DNA from: Mauremys mutica
Taxonomy: Eukaryota; Chordata; Testudines; Geoemydidae
DNA length: 64,000 nt
Assembly (NCBI RefSeq): GCF_020497125.1
Contig: NC_059080.1
Location: forward strand, 45,139,563 to 45,203,562
Reading direction: 5' to 3'
Translations under genes and position numbers: made by a program
The notes under the pieces: model-generated
Databases searched by the model: none
What the model was told of the DNA's origin: nothing
Seen by the model: the letters and a program-made list of their open reading frames with translations, nothing else
In this document: piece by piece, positions 12,166 to 27,190 of the stretch
Layout of the letters: every line of letters starts with the position of its first letter
Position numbering within the stretch: the first letter of the stretch is position 1

Positions 12166-12349
12166 GAGCCCGCACCAGTTGTGGAAGAAGAGGGGCTAAC
12201 CCCCCTAATTCCCTTACTATACTATATCTAACTAAACTTATCCAACTAATCTAACAACTAAACTAAGTTAACCAACTATGTACACTGAAGAAATGGAGAA
12301 ATGCTAGGGATGTGGAGGTAAGGGAGCACTCCACTGTTCCAACTGGCCG

Positions 12350-12545
12350 TCACGGGCGGTAAGAAGGAACTGAGGAGCGGACGGGCCGGCTGGGGTATAT
12401 ATTCAGCGCCATGGCGGCGCCACTGCAGGGGGCGCCCAGCCGGCCCGCCGGAGTTGCTAGGGTAAAAATGTTCTGAAGAGCCGTGCACGCGCAGCGCGCA
12501 CACCTAACTGGAATGCATAGGAGCAATCACTCGAAGAAGAACAGA
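12350..12545 (-). repeat. DIRS-1 right inverted terminal repeat
   Basis: This is the reverse complement of the left repeat from the GGAACTGAGGAGCGGACGGG block through GCACACCTAACTGGAATGC. It differs by a few substitutions and small indels, and ends at GAAGAAGAACAGAC next to interrupted Harbinger sequence. Confidence 0.85.
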
Positions 12546-12587
12546 CTTTTCCAGTGGCTGTACTGGCCGAGAATGCATCCCAAGTTC

Positions 12588-13166
12588 TCAGGCCAAATTA
12601 ATCATTAAAAAACTTTTGCTTTTAAACCATGTTTTATATTTACAAAAGGTACACTCACCAGAGGTCCCTTCTATAGCTTCATGGTCTGGGATACCGCCTT
12701 GGGAAGGTTGGGAGGCTACTTCAGTCAGGCTGAGAAAAAGATCCTGGCTGTTGGGGAGAATGGTGTGCTGTGTGCTCTCCGCAAGCTCGTCCTCCTCCTC
12801 CTCCTCATCTTCCCCGTCCGTGAAATCCTCAGGCATGGCTGAGAGTATCCCGTCCTTGGAATCCACGGTCAGGGGTGGGGTAGTGGTGGCGGCGCCCCCT
12901 AGAATTGCATGCAGCTCAGCGTAGAAGCTGCATGTCTGCGGCTCTGCACCGGACCGTCCATTTGCTTCTTTGGTTTTCTGGTAGGCTTGTCTGAGCTCCT
13001 TAACTTTCACGCGGCACTGTAGTGAGTCCCTATTGTGTCCTCTCTCCATCATGCCCTTGGAGACTTTTTCAAATATTTTGGCATTCCATCTTTTGGAACA
13101 TAGTTCTGCTAGCATGGAATCCTCTCCCCACACAGCGATCAGATTCAGTATCTCCCGCACGTCCAT
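12588..13166 (-). pseudogene. Harbinger Myb/SANT-like DNA-binding protein, N-terminal exon
   Basis: The minus strand has 192 codons starting MDVREILNLIAVWGEDSMLA, with the tryptophan-containing trihelix/SANT-like pattern (KRWNAKIFEKVSKGMMERGH, CRVKVKELRQAYQKTKEANG, CSFYAELHAILGG). An acidic tract EDEEEEEDELAE follows. In Harbinger transposons this protein binds the subterminal DNA and helps import the nuclease. The ORF is open, but its second exon lies on the far side of the DIRS insertion, so normal splicing would have to cross about 6 kb of foreign DNA. Confidence 0.8.
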
Positions 13167-13587
13167 GCTGGAGCTCTTTTTCGATTATCGGACTGCATGG
13201 TTACCTTTGCTGATGAGCTTTGCATGGTCACCTGTGCTGATGAGCTCTCCAGGCTGGGCAAACAGGAAATGAAATTCAAAAGTTCCTGGGGCTTTTCCTG
13301 TCTACCTGGCCAGTGCATCCGAGTTCAGATTGCTGTCCAGAGCGGTCACAATGGTGCACTGTGGGATAGCTCCCAGAGGCCAATACTGCCAAATTGCGTC
13401 CACACTAACCCTAATTCGAACTGGCAATGTCGATTTCAGCACTACTCCCCTCGTCGGAGAGGAGTACAGAAATCGATTTTAAGAGCCCTTTATGTCGAAG
13501 TAAATGGCTTTGTTGTGTGGACGGGTGCAGGGTTAATTCGATTTAGCACTGCTAAATTCGACCTAAACTCGTAGTGTAGACCAGGCC

Positions 13588-13905
13588 TAAGGGAGTCAAA
13601 GTCTGCTTTACTAAAGTCCAGGGTCTGTGTTTTGCTCTCCTTTCTTCCTTTTGTGAGGATCCTGAACTCAACCATCTCATGGTCACTGCTGCCCAGGTTG
13701 CCACTCCTACTTCCCCTACCAATTCTTCCCTGTTTGTAAGCAGCAGGTCAAGAGGAGAATGGCCCCTGGTTGGTTCCTCCAGTAGTTGCACCAGGAAGTT
13801 GTCCCCAACACTCTCCAAAATCTTCCTGGATTGTCTGTGCACTGCTGTATTGTTCTCCCAGCAGATGTCAGGGTGACTGAACTCCCACATTAGAACCAGG
13901 GCCTG
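13588..13905 (-). mobile_element. CR1-type LINE, endonuclease-side part of the same interrupted copy
   Basis: The minus strand reads MWEFSHPDICWENNTA, then [20 protein letters not shown], and ends KADFDSLR, which is the end of the CR1 endonuclease domain. It continues exactly into the LRELMGRISWE reading that ends the left fragment at 3195 once the Harbinger element and one copy of TAA are removed. This shows that the two pieces are one CR1 insertion. Confidence 0.85.
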
Positions 13906-14917
13906 TGTTCAAACAGAAAGAAATGAAAGCTTGGATCTGGGTTTTCAGGCCTCATTTCAAACGCTGTGGCCTCTGTAGGTTTTAAGTGCAAATCTTACCA
14001 TTGTTGCAGCGGTTATTTTTGCAGGGCAGTATATTTTTAATCATGTCAACTTTACAGAGTCTGGCTGAGCACTTAGAATCAGTGTCTTGTTGCATGATGA
14101 AATCCAGATCAACTCAAAGAAATCCAGATGGTGGGCCAGCCATCTTGCAATTGTTGCAGGTGCTTTGCTGGGTGCAACCCCTATAAGCTTAAGGCACCTG
14201 ACCTTCCAAGGCTACCCCCCAAACAGGTGCCAAGCCTAGCATTCGAGCAGTGTTCCCATTCCTACCTGTTGGGTCTGGCACCCTGAATAAACCTCTCTCT
14301 TTATGAGAGCTGCACTGCTTGTACCCCATCCTGATGCCCAGGTCCTGAGCTTGGACTCTTCTAATTAGAGATCCTCCATTTCCCTCCCACATGCTCCATG
14401 GTTGCTTTCAAAGCCTGGCATGTCATTAGCTTTATTCTGAGGTCTCAGGAAGCTTTCTAGAAGCCCCCCCGCCACCTCCTGACTGATGGAAGTCCTGGTT
14501 ATCAGGCGTGCTGAGTAAGATGGCAGGGACTGAAGAGTGGAGGTGGCAGGCTGACTGGAGAAGTGCAGTGGTTTTGCTTGGGACAATAACTTGAAAAATA
14601 ATAATGATAAAAAGTGTGTTTAAAACAGGTCAGGCATAAAAATCAGGCTGCCTGATCACTTCATTTCAGCTGGCCATTTTGTGTCTGTATTAGCACATCT
14701 CCTCTTTCCACAGCAGCAGCAGATGTGGCTCCAGCCTAATTCCAACATTATTTCATGGAAAGCCTTGAAAACAGATTGTCTTTGAGTGGGTACAGGGTAC
14801 CATGCTTATTCTTTTAGTCATTCTACATTTCAATGTGCATCACAGTTAACAGGAGCAGCAGCCACCTTCTGCATCCTTTAGCAACTGTTTATCACATGGC
14901 TTTGCAATACAACAGCT
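13906..14917. other. HDAC8 intronic DNA without recognised feature
   Basis: No gene or repeat family was recognised in this stretch. Confidence 0.4.
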
Positions 14918-14925
14918 GAAGCATG

Positions 14926-15196
14926 CAGGGCTTAAATTCAGCCGGAGCCCCCTGAAGCAGAACTCTGGAAAATATTTTCAAACCCATGGGAGCCCTGGTG
15001 CACCTGCCATGAGGCTGAAGCCCCAAGCCTGGGCATGATCCCACCCCCATGGGACTAAACCCCTGAGCCCCCGTGCCTCCCTCCCATGGGGCTAAAGCTC
15101 TGAGACCCTCCACCCTGCAGCTGAACCCCAGAGCCCCCCAAATGGGGAGGGGCATGGGGGGGCTCTGGGAAATAATCTCTGAGAATTTAAGCCCTG
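14926..15196. mobile_element. hAT-type MITE, 271 bp
   Basis: The ends are CAGGGCTTAAATTC at the left and GAATTTAAGCCCTG at the right, perfect inverted repeats with hAT-like CAG/CTG termini. The flanks are GAAGCATG (14918-14925) and GAGGCATG (15197-15204), an 8-bp duplication with one mismatch. The interior is GC-rich and non-coding. Confidence 0.8.
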
Positions 15197-15344
15197 GAGG
15201 CATGTATCTATTTAAGTCTTACTTTGTATTTTACACAGTTATGTTTATGCATGCACCACACTTGGAGGGGAGACCCCAGTTCTCCCCACCTGGCTCCATT
15301 TTCACTTGTGCAAAGTGAATCAGGACCACTAGCCATGTGATTAG

Positions 15345-15455
15345 ACGAGGTAAGTGAGATATCTTTTATTGTACAAACTTCTGTTGGTGGAAGGGACGAG
15401 TTTTGAGAATCACAGAGCTCTACCTTAGATCTGGAGAAAGTAACCTGAGTGTCCA
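15345..15455 (-). repeat. Inverted fragment of a PLE 3' tail
   Basis: The reverse complement contains CCACCAACAGAAGTTTGTAC, then AATAAAAGATATCTCACTTACC. This matches the tail of PLE-2 at about 20135-20195, in opposite orientation. Confidence 0.65.
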
Positions 15456-16739
15456 AGCTAAATACAAGGTGGGCCAGATTCACACATGCTGTCGTAGACC
15501 ACTTAAAATGGGCAATTAAGGGCTGGCAGGGAGGTGAATTGACTACAGTGATGGAAAAAATCCTCACATTGCTGTAGTGAGTGTCTACATGGACGCACTG
15601 CATCAGCACAAGTTTAAATGTAGACAAATGTAGTCCCCAAGTCTGTGGGGACTTTCCATGGGAACAGCCTGGGTACTAGGATGGTTCCACAATATGCCAA
15701 CCTCTTCATGGGCCAGAATTTCTGGAAAATGCATCATAAAACCAACAATGCATCAATGATATTTTCATCCACTAGACAGATGACCTAAACGCCCTCAGAT
15801 TTCCACCACAATTCAACCACCACCATCCATCCATCAAACTCGCTCTAGAACACATCCACACTAGCATCAACTTCCTGGATACCACAATCAGCTTCAACAA
15901 TGGAACCCTACAGATACCCATATACAAGAACCCCACAGATGACCACACTTACTTCCACTGACCTAGACATCTCAAGAAATCTGTTCTCTACAGCCAGGCA
16001 CTCAGATACCACAGAATATTCTCTGACGAGAAAGTCCAGGGTACACACCTTAAAACACCCTCACCAAACAAGCACATTCCATCAGAGAAGCAGATCAACA
16101 CTGTGACATTGCATTCCATATGCTTTATGGAAATATGCTTATGAATATGACATAACTGGAATATACTTTATACTAAATACCCCTTGTATAGTGTCATTAG
16201 AAAGCTTGTAATCTACTAAGTGTGTTCATCCTATTTATTTGCATGTATTATTTCTATATCTGGAGTTAGGAGAATAAGATATAAACTTGTATCACTGATG
16301 TAAACACATTAAGGGTGCTCCAGAAATAATCAGTTGTAAATGGCCTTTGTTACTTGAAAGCCTTCCTGCTCTTCCAGCCCATGGAGAATGGTGACTAGAG
16401 GTTTTACAGTGATATGTGACCACATCACCTGATAATGAAATCCATCTTAAATCTGGTACTTTTCCATTTGGAAGGAGGGGCAGGGGTGAAAGTAACTTAC
16501 AGGACTTACCGGTACTGCCGGAGTGCTGATGGGGGCGTGGCCTCACCCGGAAGAGGCGGGGCCTCTCAAGATTTAAAGGCCCTGGGGAAACAGCTGTGGC
16601 TGGTACACCCAAAGCCTTTAAATCAACCAGGGGCTCCCAGCTGCAGAGGTGGCTGGGAGCCCCCCGGGGCTTAGGGGCAAATTAAAGGGCCCAGGGCTCT
16701 GGCCGCCAGGGGGAACCCCGAACTTTGTGGGGCTGGTGC

Positions 16740-17050
16740 AGAGATTTAAAGGGCCCAGAGCTCCTGCCGCTGAGGGAAGCCCGGAGCCCTTTAAATCCTG
16801 GCCCCAGCCTGGCTGCCAGAGCCATGGCCGGGATTCAAAGGGCTCTGGGCTGCCCGCAGCCGCGGGGAGCTTTGAGCCCTTTAAATCCCCGCCCCAGCCC
16901 AGCCGCCAGAGCCGTGGCTGGGATTTAAAGGGCTCTGGGCTGCCCGCAGCTGCGGGGAGCTCTGAGCCCTTTCAATCCCAGCTGTGGCCGGGACTGAAAG
17001 GGCTCTGGGCTGCCCGAAGCCGCGTGCAGCCCAGAGCCCTTTCAATCCCC
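16740..17050. repeat. GC-rich tandem array inside the hAT-like element
   Basis: Units of about 90 bp combine GGGCTCTGGGCTGCCCGCAG and GAGCCCTTTAAATCCC. Each unit contains a near-palindrome, since the AGCCCTTT side is complementary to AAAGGGCT. Four or five imperfect units are visible. Confidence 0.7.
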
Positions 17051-17849
17051 GCTGTGGAAGTCGATGCGGTCCAGCACGGTGTACTGGCTCTTGCCGGTAC
17101 GCCGTACCAGACCGGACCGGCTTACTTTCACCTCTGACTGTATTATGTGTACGTGTATGAATGTGTCACAAACAATGCAGCTGCAGCCTGCCACTGACCA
17201 GCAGCCACCCCAGCAACTGGCTCCTGTGGGCTGCTGCCTGCAGAGAGCCAGCAGGTGCCGCTGGGCTGGGTCTGCCAAGGAGTAAGTAACCAAGGCAAAA
17301 ACCACAGCCAGACAGCCCGGGGGGAGGGGAGGGGAGGGGAAGTGAGGGGTGAATGAAGGACAACTGGAATAGCCTTCATGAAATATACAAGATATTTAGA
17401 GAAAGTTTTGTCAATTTGAGCCTCTGCACTCTGCAGGCAGGACAAAACAAAAAGAGGTCTGAGATTGCACCCGATGTCCTAAGGACATTTCAGGTGTTTA
17501 AATCAATATATAAAGAGGGTGGATTAGAATGAAAACTACTATTTCTTTCAGAGGAGGCACAATAATTTCCCTGAATATTCAGTTTTCCCCTCCAATCCCT
17601 TTGTGGTTTTGTCAATGGGGGCTATTTGCTTTCCCTGTAAATCTTTAGTTGCTTTAGCAAAATTGCTTTGCCCAAAATAAACCCTAATCATCATGACACA
17701 TCTTTCCACTATGTTCTCCATGTTTTTTGTGTTGTTTTTTTTAAACAATAACATTTCAAAGCAGTTTGGACATCACAACCATGACCCTCTGCTGGGGAGG
17801 GAATGGGATAGATTTGAACTTGGAAATGGTTCCTGATTTTGATTGTGTT

Positions 17850-18432
17850 TAGGAGATCCCCTCATCCCGGGGGCAGAAAAGAACTGCCCCTGCCATGGTC
17901 ACACACACTCAACAACAACTGGGAGTGAAATTAACAAGGATGCCAGAAACCGCTCCTAACTCTGGGCACTGAACTGCACAGGGAACAGCTGAGTTTAAAC
18001 TGTTCTTTTGCAGGCAGCAGCAGCAGGCATCTCAGCCAGTCTACTGCAAGCTAGAGCCTAGAGAAAAATCCCTTCGGGGGGGTGGGGAGGGAATGGGGAG
18101 GAATGCAGAGCCTTGTCTGCAGCCTGGCTGGAGGAGGGGGAGGGAGGAGACGAGAAACCAATGTGACAGTGAGTTTTCCCCTTCCACCTGCTTTTATTAG
18201 CTCTGGATTTAAGCTGTGCAGCCAAATGCTTGTATTTGTTGTGTATATTAGTAGGAGAGATCCCCTCATCCCCGGGGGCAGACAAAGACTGCCCCTGCCA
18301 TGGTCAAACACACCCTCTCCTCGACTCCCTCCCCCTAGCTACTGTGAGTGAAATTAACAAGGATGCCAGAAACCTAGCCCTGGGAGCTGAACCATCAGGG
18401 AACAGCTGAGTTTAAACTATTCTTATGCAGGG
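17850..18432. repeat. Direct duplication of about 170 bp (two copies about 400 bp apart)
   Basis: The block from GGAGATCCCCTCATCCC to AACAGCTGAGTTTAAACT occurs at about 17850-18005 and again at about 18256-18420, with small differences. Confidence 0.75.
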
Positions 18433-20243
18433 ATCAGGCTTCTCTCTCCCTCCCTCAGTCAGTCTCCTTTTCTTACCGGTCCTCTGTACCGGCACGTACC
18501 AGCTTACTTTCACCTCTGAGGAGGGGTGGGGACCCAGAGAGACAAAAGATTCCCGCCTTGTGCCAAAGCTATGTAAGGGGGTGGAGCAGGACAAAGGAGG
18601 CTGCCAGTCATGAGAAAACCCCTGCTTACCACCCGAGATGTTTGCTGGTACTAACAAGGACTGTACCAGGAGAAAGGATTGGGCCCAGACTAGGAAGGAG
18701 TGTAGGCTGTGAAAGAAGCTTATTGGAACACCTCTAAGGGTGAGATATTACCTGTAATCAGTTTCTTAATGTCTGAGGCTTAGACTTGCCTGTTTTTGCT
18801 TTACTTTGCTTGCATGCCTTGTTCTGTCCGTTATTACTTGAAACCACTTAAATCCTACTTTTATACTTAATAAAATCACTTTTGTTTATTAATAAACCCA
18901 GTGTAAGTGATTAATACCTGGGGGAGCAAATAGCTGTGCATATCTCTCTATCAGTGTTCTAGAGGGTGGACAATTTATGAATTTACCCTGTATAAGCTTT
19001 ATACAGAGTAAAATGGATTTATTTGGGGTTCAGGCTCCCAAAAAGGCTGAACACTGGGTGCTAGAAAAGTCCCTGTTAACTGAGAAGCCCCTGGGCTGAC
19101 TGAATCTCAGTTTCAGTGAACTGCAGAGAGGCGTGGCCCAACCTCTGGGTCTGTGCTGGAACTGACTGGAGCGTCTAACTCAGCAAGACAGGAGTGGAGG
19201 GGAGCCTGTTCTGGCAGGAAGTGTGTTCTCAGTGGTATCCCAGCTCATCGAGTGACAGTCTCGAGAAGAGTCTCTGTGACCGAACCTGTCACAAACACAT
19301 CATGGAACAGGTCACCCAAATACCCCAGGAGAACCTGATGCAATACAGTATGGCCCCACACACGCACTGACTGCACACCCCCAGTTATTACCTATCACCC
19401 CACATTAGAACCCATGCGGGGTATCAAACAATTACAACCCATATTTGATGGGGAGCATACCCTGAAATAAATCTTTCCCAAGTTTCCTTTTCTGGCCTTC
19501 AAGCAACTCAACATCCCCATGCTCATCATCACCAGGACACATCATCTCAAAGCAGCACCAGACTCTATCAGAACAACAAATGCAAAACCTGCCGCCATAT
19601 ATCCACTGCTACAATGATCATACTCCCCCACCCAACACACTTTCAAGAGCCCTGGGTACTACACATGCCTATCAGAACATGTGGTATACCTCCTCCAGTG
19701 TATCAAATGCCCCGACAATAACCATGTGGGTGAAACCAAACACTATGCTCTCGAATGAACTCTCACAGAAAAGCTATAAGACAAGATCATCCTGTCACCC
19801 AAGGGCACACACTTTTCACAAAACGATCACTCCATATCCGACCTCTCAGTCCTCATCCTCAAAGGAAACCTGCACAAAACCTTCAAAAGAAGAGCCTGGG
19901 AATTTAAATTCATAACTTTCGCTGGACACTAAAAACCATGGACTTAACAGGGACACTGGTTTTATGGCTCATTACACCAACTGGTCACCCACCTGCTAAG
20001 TATTAATTGTCCACTTCATTTCATGCAGCATGCATGAACCCCTTATGCTTAACAATCTGCCACATCTTGTATTTAGTTTGGACACTCTGGTTACTTGTTT
20101 GAGACTTGGGGAAGAGCTCTGACACTCAAAAGCTTGTCCCTTCCACCAACAGAAGTTAGTCCAATAAAAGATATTACCTCACCTACCTGTCTCACTCATA
20201 TCCTGGGACCAACAGGCCTACAACAACACTGCAAACTGTAAGT

Positions 20244-23626
<3,383 letters not shown>

Positions 23627-24084
23627 CTATCAGTCAGCTAAGGAGAAAATGAGCTCAATAACATTGGCTGAACAGATCTGGGATGTCTTTCATAGGATGG
23701 GAAGATCTGAGGCACAGTACACCTTCAGAGAAGTCTGCACTCTATTTCCAACAGGGGAGGTTTTTGAGTTACCTTGTTCAAGAAGTATCTGCCCTGGGGA
23801 AGATACTTCTAAGATTTCAAACTCTGCAAACTACAGCCCCAGAGAGAGTTCAGAGACTTCAATACATTAGCAACAGTGGGAGAGGGAAGTGTGTATGCCC
23901 TGATCTACACACAGGTTGCTGCAACTGACAGTGAAAGGGGTTTTGGTAGAATCTGATGTTAAAGGGAGACAGTTAAAGGGATACTGCTGAAGTTTTGGAT
24001 AAAAGCCGCTGACCTATCCAAGTGCTAAGGCTCTACACTCCCTAAGGTGTATAATAAATACCATTCTGGCAGACAGAAAGATGG

Positions 24085-24225
24085 TCCTGTGGTTAGGACT
24101 GGGGAGATTTGGGTTTGATTCCCACCTCAGTCACAGACTTCCTTGGGCAAGTCACTCTGTCTCTCTGTACTCAGCTCTCTATCTGTAAGATGGGGACAAT
24201 ATTTCCTCTCTCACAACCATGGCTG
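24085..24225 (+). repeat. MIR/CORE-SINE fragment
   Basis: It contains the MIR-like order GATTCCCACCTCAGTCACAG, CTTGGGCAAGTCACT, then CTGTAAGATGGGGACAATA. Confidence 0.7.
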
Positions 24226-24943
24226 TAACTTTAAGCACGTAAATCGTCCCAGTGAAATCAATGGGACTATTCAAATGCTCAAAGTTAAGCACATGCTTAC
24301 GTGCTTTGCTGGATTGGGGTGAGAGGGCTCAGCACCTGGCAGGACAGACCTACATGGGTTGCACAGCACCTATGCACAGGGCATAGTGAAGATAAAACTT
24401 GTCTTAAGAGGTTTCATGGTCTGTATCACTGAAAATCATTTCCTAACACTAAACCGGAATGGATTTAAAAAGATTTACTGATCATTTACGATCTTCACTG
24501 ACTTTACATTTCACTCAGCTCAGTCACTAAAACTAGACTCGCCAGTTTCATGCAGGGTTTCCATAGTCAGTTACACTTTCTGCACAGCACTGTTGCATTT
24601 GAGTTGCCAACATCGCAGGGGACATCTGTATTACATTTTCCTTCAATTACAAAAGTGGACGTGAATTGAAGCTCTTAAGATTTATTTAACACTAAACCTA
24701 AAAAACTGGTTAAATGTTCCCTTTAAACAAAAAAGCTATTTTTAAAATTTTACTTCTGATTGGAGCAAACAGTGTGTCACATGAAAAAGCGGAAAACTCT
24801 GGTAAGAGTTGCTTCTGTACATCTAATCATATCATAACTGAAAGCAGGTAAAGAGGACTGCAGACGTTTCTTGACAGAGTCCTGCAAAGCTTTCATTAGT
24901 GCCAACGGAGTCCTCCCTAGCCATTGACAAGCTAACCCATACA

Positions 24944-25190
24944 GTATGTCTACATTTATGGTGGCGTGTAGAGTACAGACACTGCCCACCCAGCTAGCAT
25001 GGGTATAAGTAGCAATGTAGAGACGGTGAGACAGGGCTTAGACAAGAAGATAAGAATGCCCTACGTGTCTGAACCCTCATGGTAGATATTCTACATGGGC
25101 TGTGTACAGCCCAAGCAGTGCCTCATGTGTCTACACTGCTATTTTTAACAGCATAGCATCCCTGCTGTCTCCTCGCTGCCAGAGCCTTTC
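24944..25190. mobile_element. Degenerate Harbinger-type MITE
   Basis: AGTATGTCTACATT at the left and TGTGTCTACACTGC near 25130 resemble the Harbinger ends in this window. The boundaries are unclear. Confidence 0.4.
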
Positions 25191-25662
25191 ACTGCACCAT
25201 GTAGTGTCTGTACTTGACACATTGCAGTAAGTGAAGACATAGCTCTAGAGAGTCCCACATTAGAGCCTCACAGCCTCCCTCTCTTGAAAAAGGCACAAGC
25301 AAGGGTGCCTTGCATCTCATTGCATTGTCCCCTCTCCCCTCTAAAGGTACACAGAGGGTGAGGTTGCCCTCAGTGCCCCTTCTGGGCTCATCCAAGCCCT
25401 GCTGATGTTCTGCTTTTTTCTCTGCTACAAAGCAGGACACCAGCCCAGGTAGACAAAGTGGCAGCACAGTGGAATGGACCCAGCAGTGGTCGTGCCCTTG
25501 AGGTTTAGTGTCAGGAAGAGGCTGAGGAAGTGCACTACTGAGTGTATGGGCTGCTGTTGTATTGTTTTCTGGGTAGAGAGAGGATGCAGACACAGACGGG
25601 TGGTGGGAAACCTAGAAAGAGTGAAGGGAACAAGACTTAACCCAAGTGCAAAAACTCTGCTA

Positions 25663-25803
<141 letters not shown>

Positions 25804-26696
25804 TTACTCACATGAACTACAACTTACAAAGAAATCACAAGAGCACACCTCAAACAAGCAGTAGGGGGAGGGGGAGAGAATGTGCAAAAGGCAGACATGA
25901 CACAGTAAATCCTTCCTTAACAAATGGAGACTAGTTCAAATGTGGCATGGGTCACAAGTGAAATGAGTTTTGTTGGTCTCAACCTAATCATTGGCGAATG
26001 CATCTCCACATCACAAATCATTTTAAAAGTCCGCAGCACTGGTATTGTCTGCTCAGACTGGAAGAGCAGAGGGCAGCCTGGCAGCTCAGAATTAGGGTGC
26101 CCCAGGACAGACCTGTCCCTGATTAGAACCAGAGTTAATGGTCCATCCCTTTAAGCAGCACTCCAGTTCATCAAGCCTCTTTTTAATATACATAGACATT
26201 GGGAAAGAAGTTGCAGAAGACTTAACACAAACCAAATGTGGGGGGGGGGGGGTGGAAATGGACCAAAATGAAACACACCATAAAAATTAGGAGAGCAGGA
26301 AACGTTAAATAGTGTTGAAATAATGGCCCCAATGCAGAGAGCAGCTTCAGTCAAGGACCGTTCCGGCTTTAGTTTTATAGAATCATCATTTAGTACGGAC
26401 TGCTGCAACATCACAAATCTGCATTGATGACATTAAGCAATTAAGCTCTAGGATTGGCCATGACACAATCCTGCATCCTGTATGGAAGGTGAGGGGCAGT
26501 GAGGAAATCCTCTTGCTTGAGACCCCTTGGCGGAGGGGCTTAATAGAATTAGAGCTTGTTAATACAGAGCTTGTTGTTTTTAATATTCCACCGTTGCTCA
26601 GATCACCACCACAGGGCCGTATGTTTTAATAACACAGAGCAAGCACCAGGGCTGGGAGAGACACGCAAGGCAGCTCCTAACACGAGTCAGCGACTA

Positions 26697-26795
26697 GCCC
26701 CAGGTGCTCAAAAGGTATTTAGGCACCTAAACTCTCACTAAAAAAAAAATCAGTGGGAGTTAGGTCCTAAATACCTTGAAGACCTGGGCCTAAGT
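26697..26795. repeat. Foldback (hairpin) repeat
   Basis: CCCCAGGTGCTCAAAAGGTA and TTTAGGCACCTAAACTC are complementary to GAGTTAGGTCCTAAATACC and TTGAAGACCTGGG across a short A-rich loop. This is an old non-coding foldback element. Confidence 0.7.
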
Positions 26796-26845
26796 AAACT
26801 GAGGGAACTTCACCTTGCTAAGTGGAGAAATAAACATTCTTTACA

Positions 26846-27190
26846 GCAGCGGTTCTCAAACTTCATAGCACTGTGACCCCTTTCAGCCAACAAAAATTAC
26901 TACACAACCCCAGGAGTGGGGACCGAAGCCTGAGCTTGCTGCCCCGGGTTGGGGGGCCCAAAGCCCGAGCCCCACTGCCCCAGGTGGGGGACTAAAGCCA
27001 AAGCTCAAAGGCGTCAGGCCCGGCCAGGCGGCATGTAACCTGATCCCTGCAGCCCAGGGCTGAAGCCCTTGGGCTTCGGCTTTGGCCCCAGGCGGTGGGC
27101 TTCGGGCTTCAACTTCAGCCCCAGGCAGCGGGCTTGGGCTCTGATCCATTAAGCTCTAAGTGGTTTGGCCCCTCCCATTTAAGAGAACCT
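26846..27190. mobile_element. Right-decayed hAT-type MITE
   Basis: The left end CAGCGGTTCTCAAACTTC is typical of hAT MITEs. The interior is GC-rich with repeated GGGCTTCGG-type blocks. A clear right terminus and target duplication are not visible. Confidence 0.55.

Larger units (their letters stand above)
6396..12545 (-). mobile_element. DIRS-like tyrosine-recombinase retrotransposon (DIRS-1)
   Basis: The genes run on the minus strand: Gag-like ORF (12165-9820), RT plus RNase H (about 9680-7827), then tyrosine recombinase (about 7860-6762). The termini are inverted repeats (left about 6396-6640, right about 12350-12545). An internal complementary region at about 6641-6750 matches both outer ends, which is the DIRS hallmark. 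No target duplication is seen, as expected for recombinase-mediated insertion. Damage is light: one TGA in gag, one TGA and one homopolymer indel in RT, and one frameshift in the recombinase. It is therefore the youngest large element here. Confidence 0.93.
3199..13587 (+). mobile_element. PIF/Harbinger DNA transposon (Harbinger-1), split by a DIRS element
   Basis: The ends are inverted: GGGTATGTCTACACTACG at the left, and the complement of GGCCTGGTCTACACTACG at the right. The flanks are TAA at 3196-3198 and 13588-13590, the 3-bp TWA duplication typical of Harbinger. Removing 6396-12545 leaves about 4.2 kb with a plus-strand nuclease gene (about 3559-4815), a minus-strand Myb/SANT-like gene (exon parts 13166-12588 and 5480-5169), and a third ORF on the plus strand at about 6090-6394. 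This two-gene design (DDE nuclease plus Myb-like DNA-binding partner) is standard for the superfamily. All genes are damaged, so the copy is not autonomous. Confidence 0.9.
16481..18518. mobile_element. hAT-like non-autonomous element within the LTR
   Basis: It begins CAGGGGTGAAAGTAACTTAC and ends CAGCTTACTTTCACCTCTG, with AGGAGGGG duplicated perfectly on both sides (16473-16480 and 18519-18526). A second copy of the right end lies internally at about 17100-17139, so the 2.0-kb element looks composite. The interior holds GC-rich repeats but no transposase. Confidence 0.75.
16102..19293 (+). mobile_element. Solo LTR inside PLE-2 (about 1.15 kb net), itself carrying a hAT-like insert
   Basis: It starts TGTGACATTGCATTCC, ends GAACCTGTCACA, and is flanked by a perfect 5-bp duplication AACAC (16097-16101 and 19294-19298). 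A poly(A) signal AATAAAATC lies at about 18868. No gag or pol was seen, so this is a solo LTR of an endogenous retrovirus-like or Gypsy-like element. The class cannot be told without an internal region. Confidence 0.75.
15735..20243 (+). mobile_element. Penelope-like element PLE-2, decayed and split by an LTR
   Basis: The left part (15735-16101) encodes the end of the RT: INDIFIH near 15750 matches the Y-x-DD-IFI motif region of PLEs, then LDTTISFNNGTL and YKNPTDDHTYF. The right part (19294-20243) encodes degraded GIY-YIG endonuclease blocks near 19560-19910 (CKTC, TYLLQCIKCPDNNHVGETKH and a late AWEF). It ends in the tail AGACTTGGGGAAGAGCTCTG to CAGAAGTTAGTCCAATAAAA and GGGACCAACAGGCCTAC. 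The two parts are contiguous once the LTR at 16102-19293 and one copy of AACAC are removed. Confidence 0.8.

Noticed and set aside
26238..26254. Poly-G run as a possible G-quadruplex regulatory site
   Set aside because: A single homopolymer run in an intron with no supporting context.
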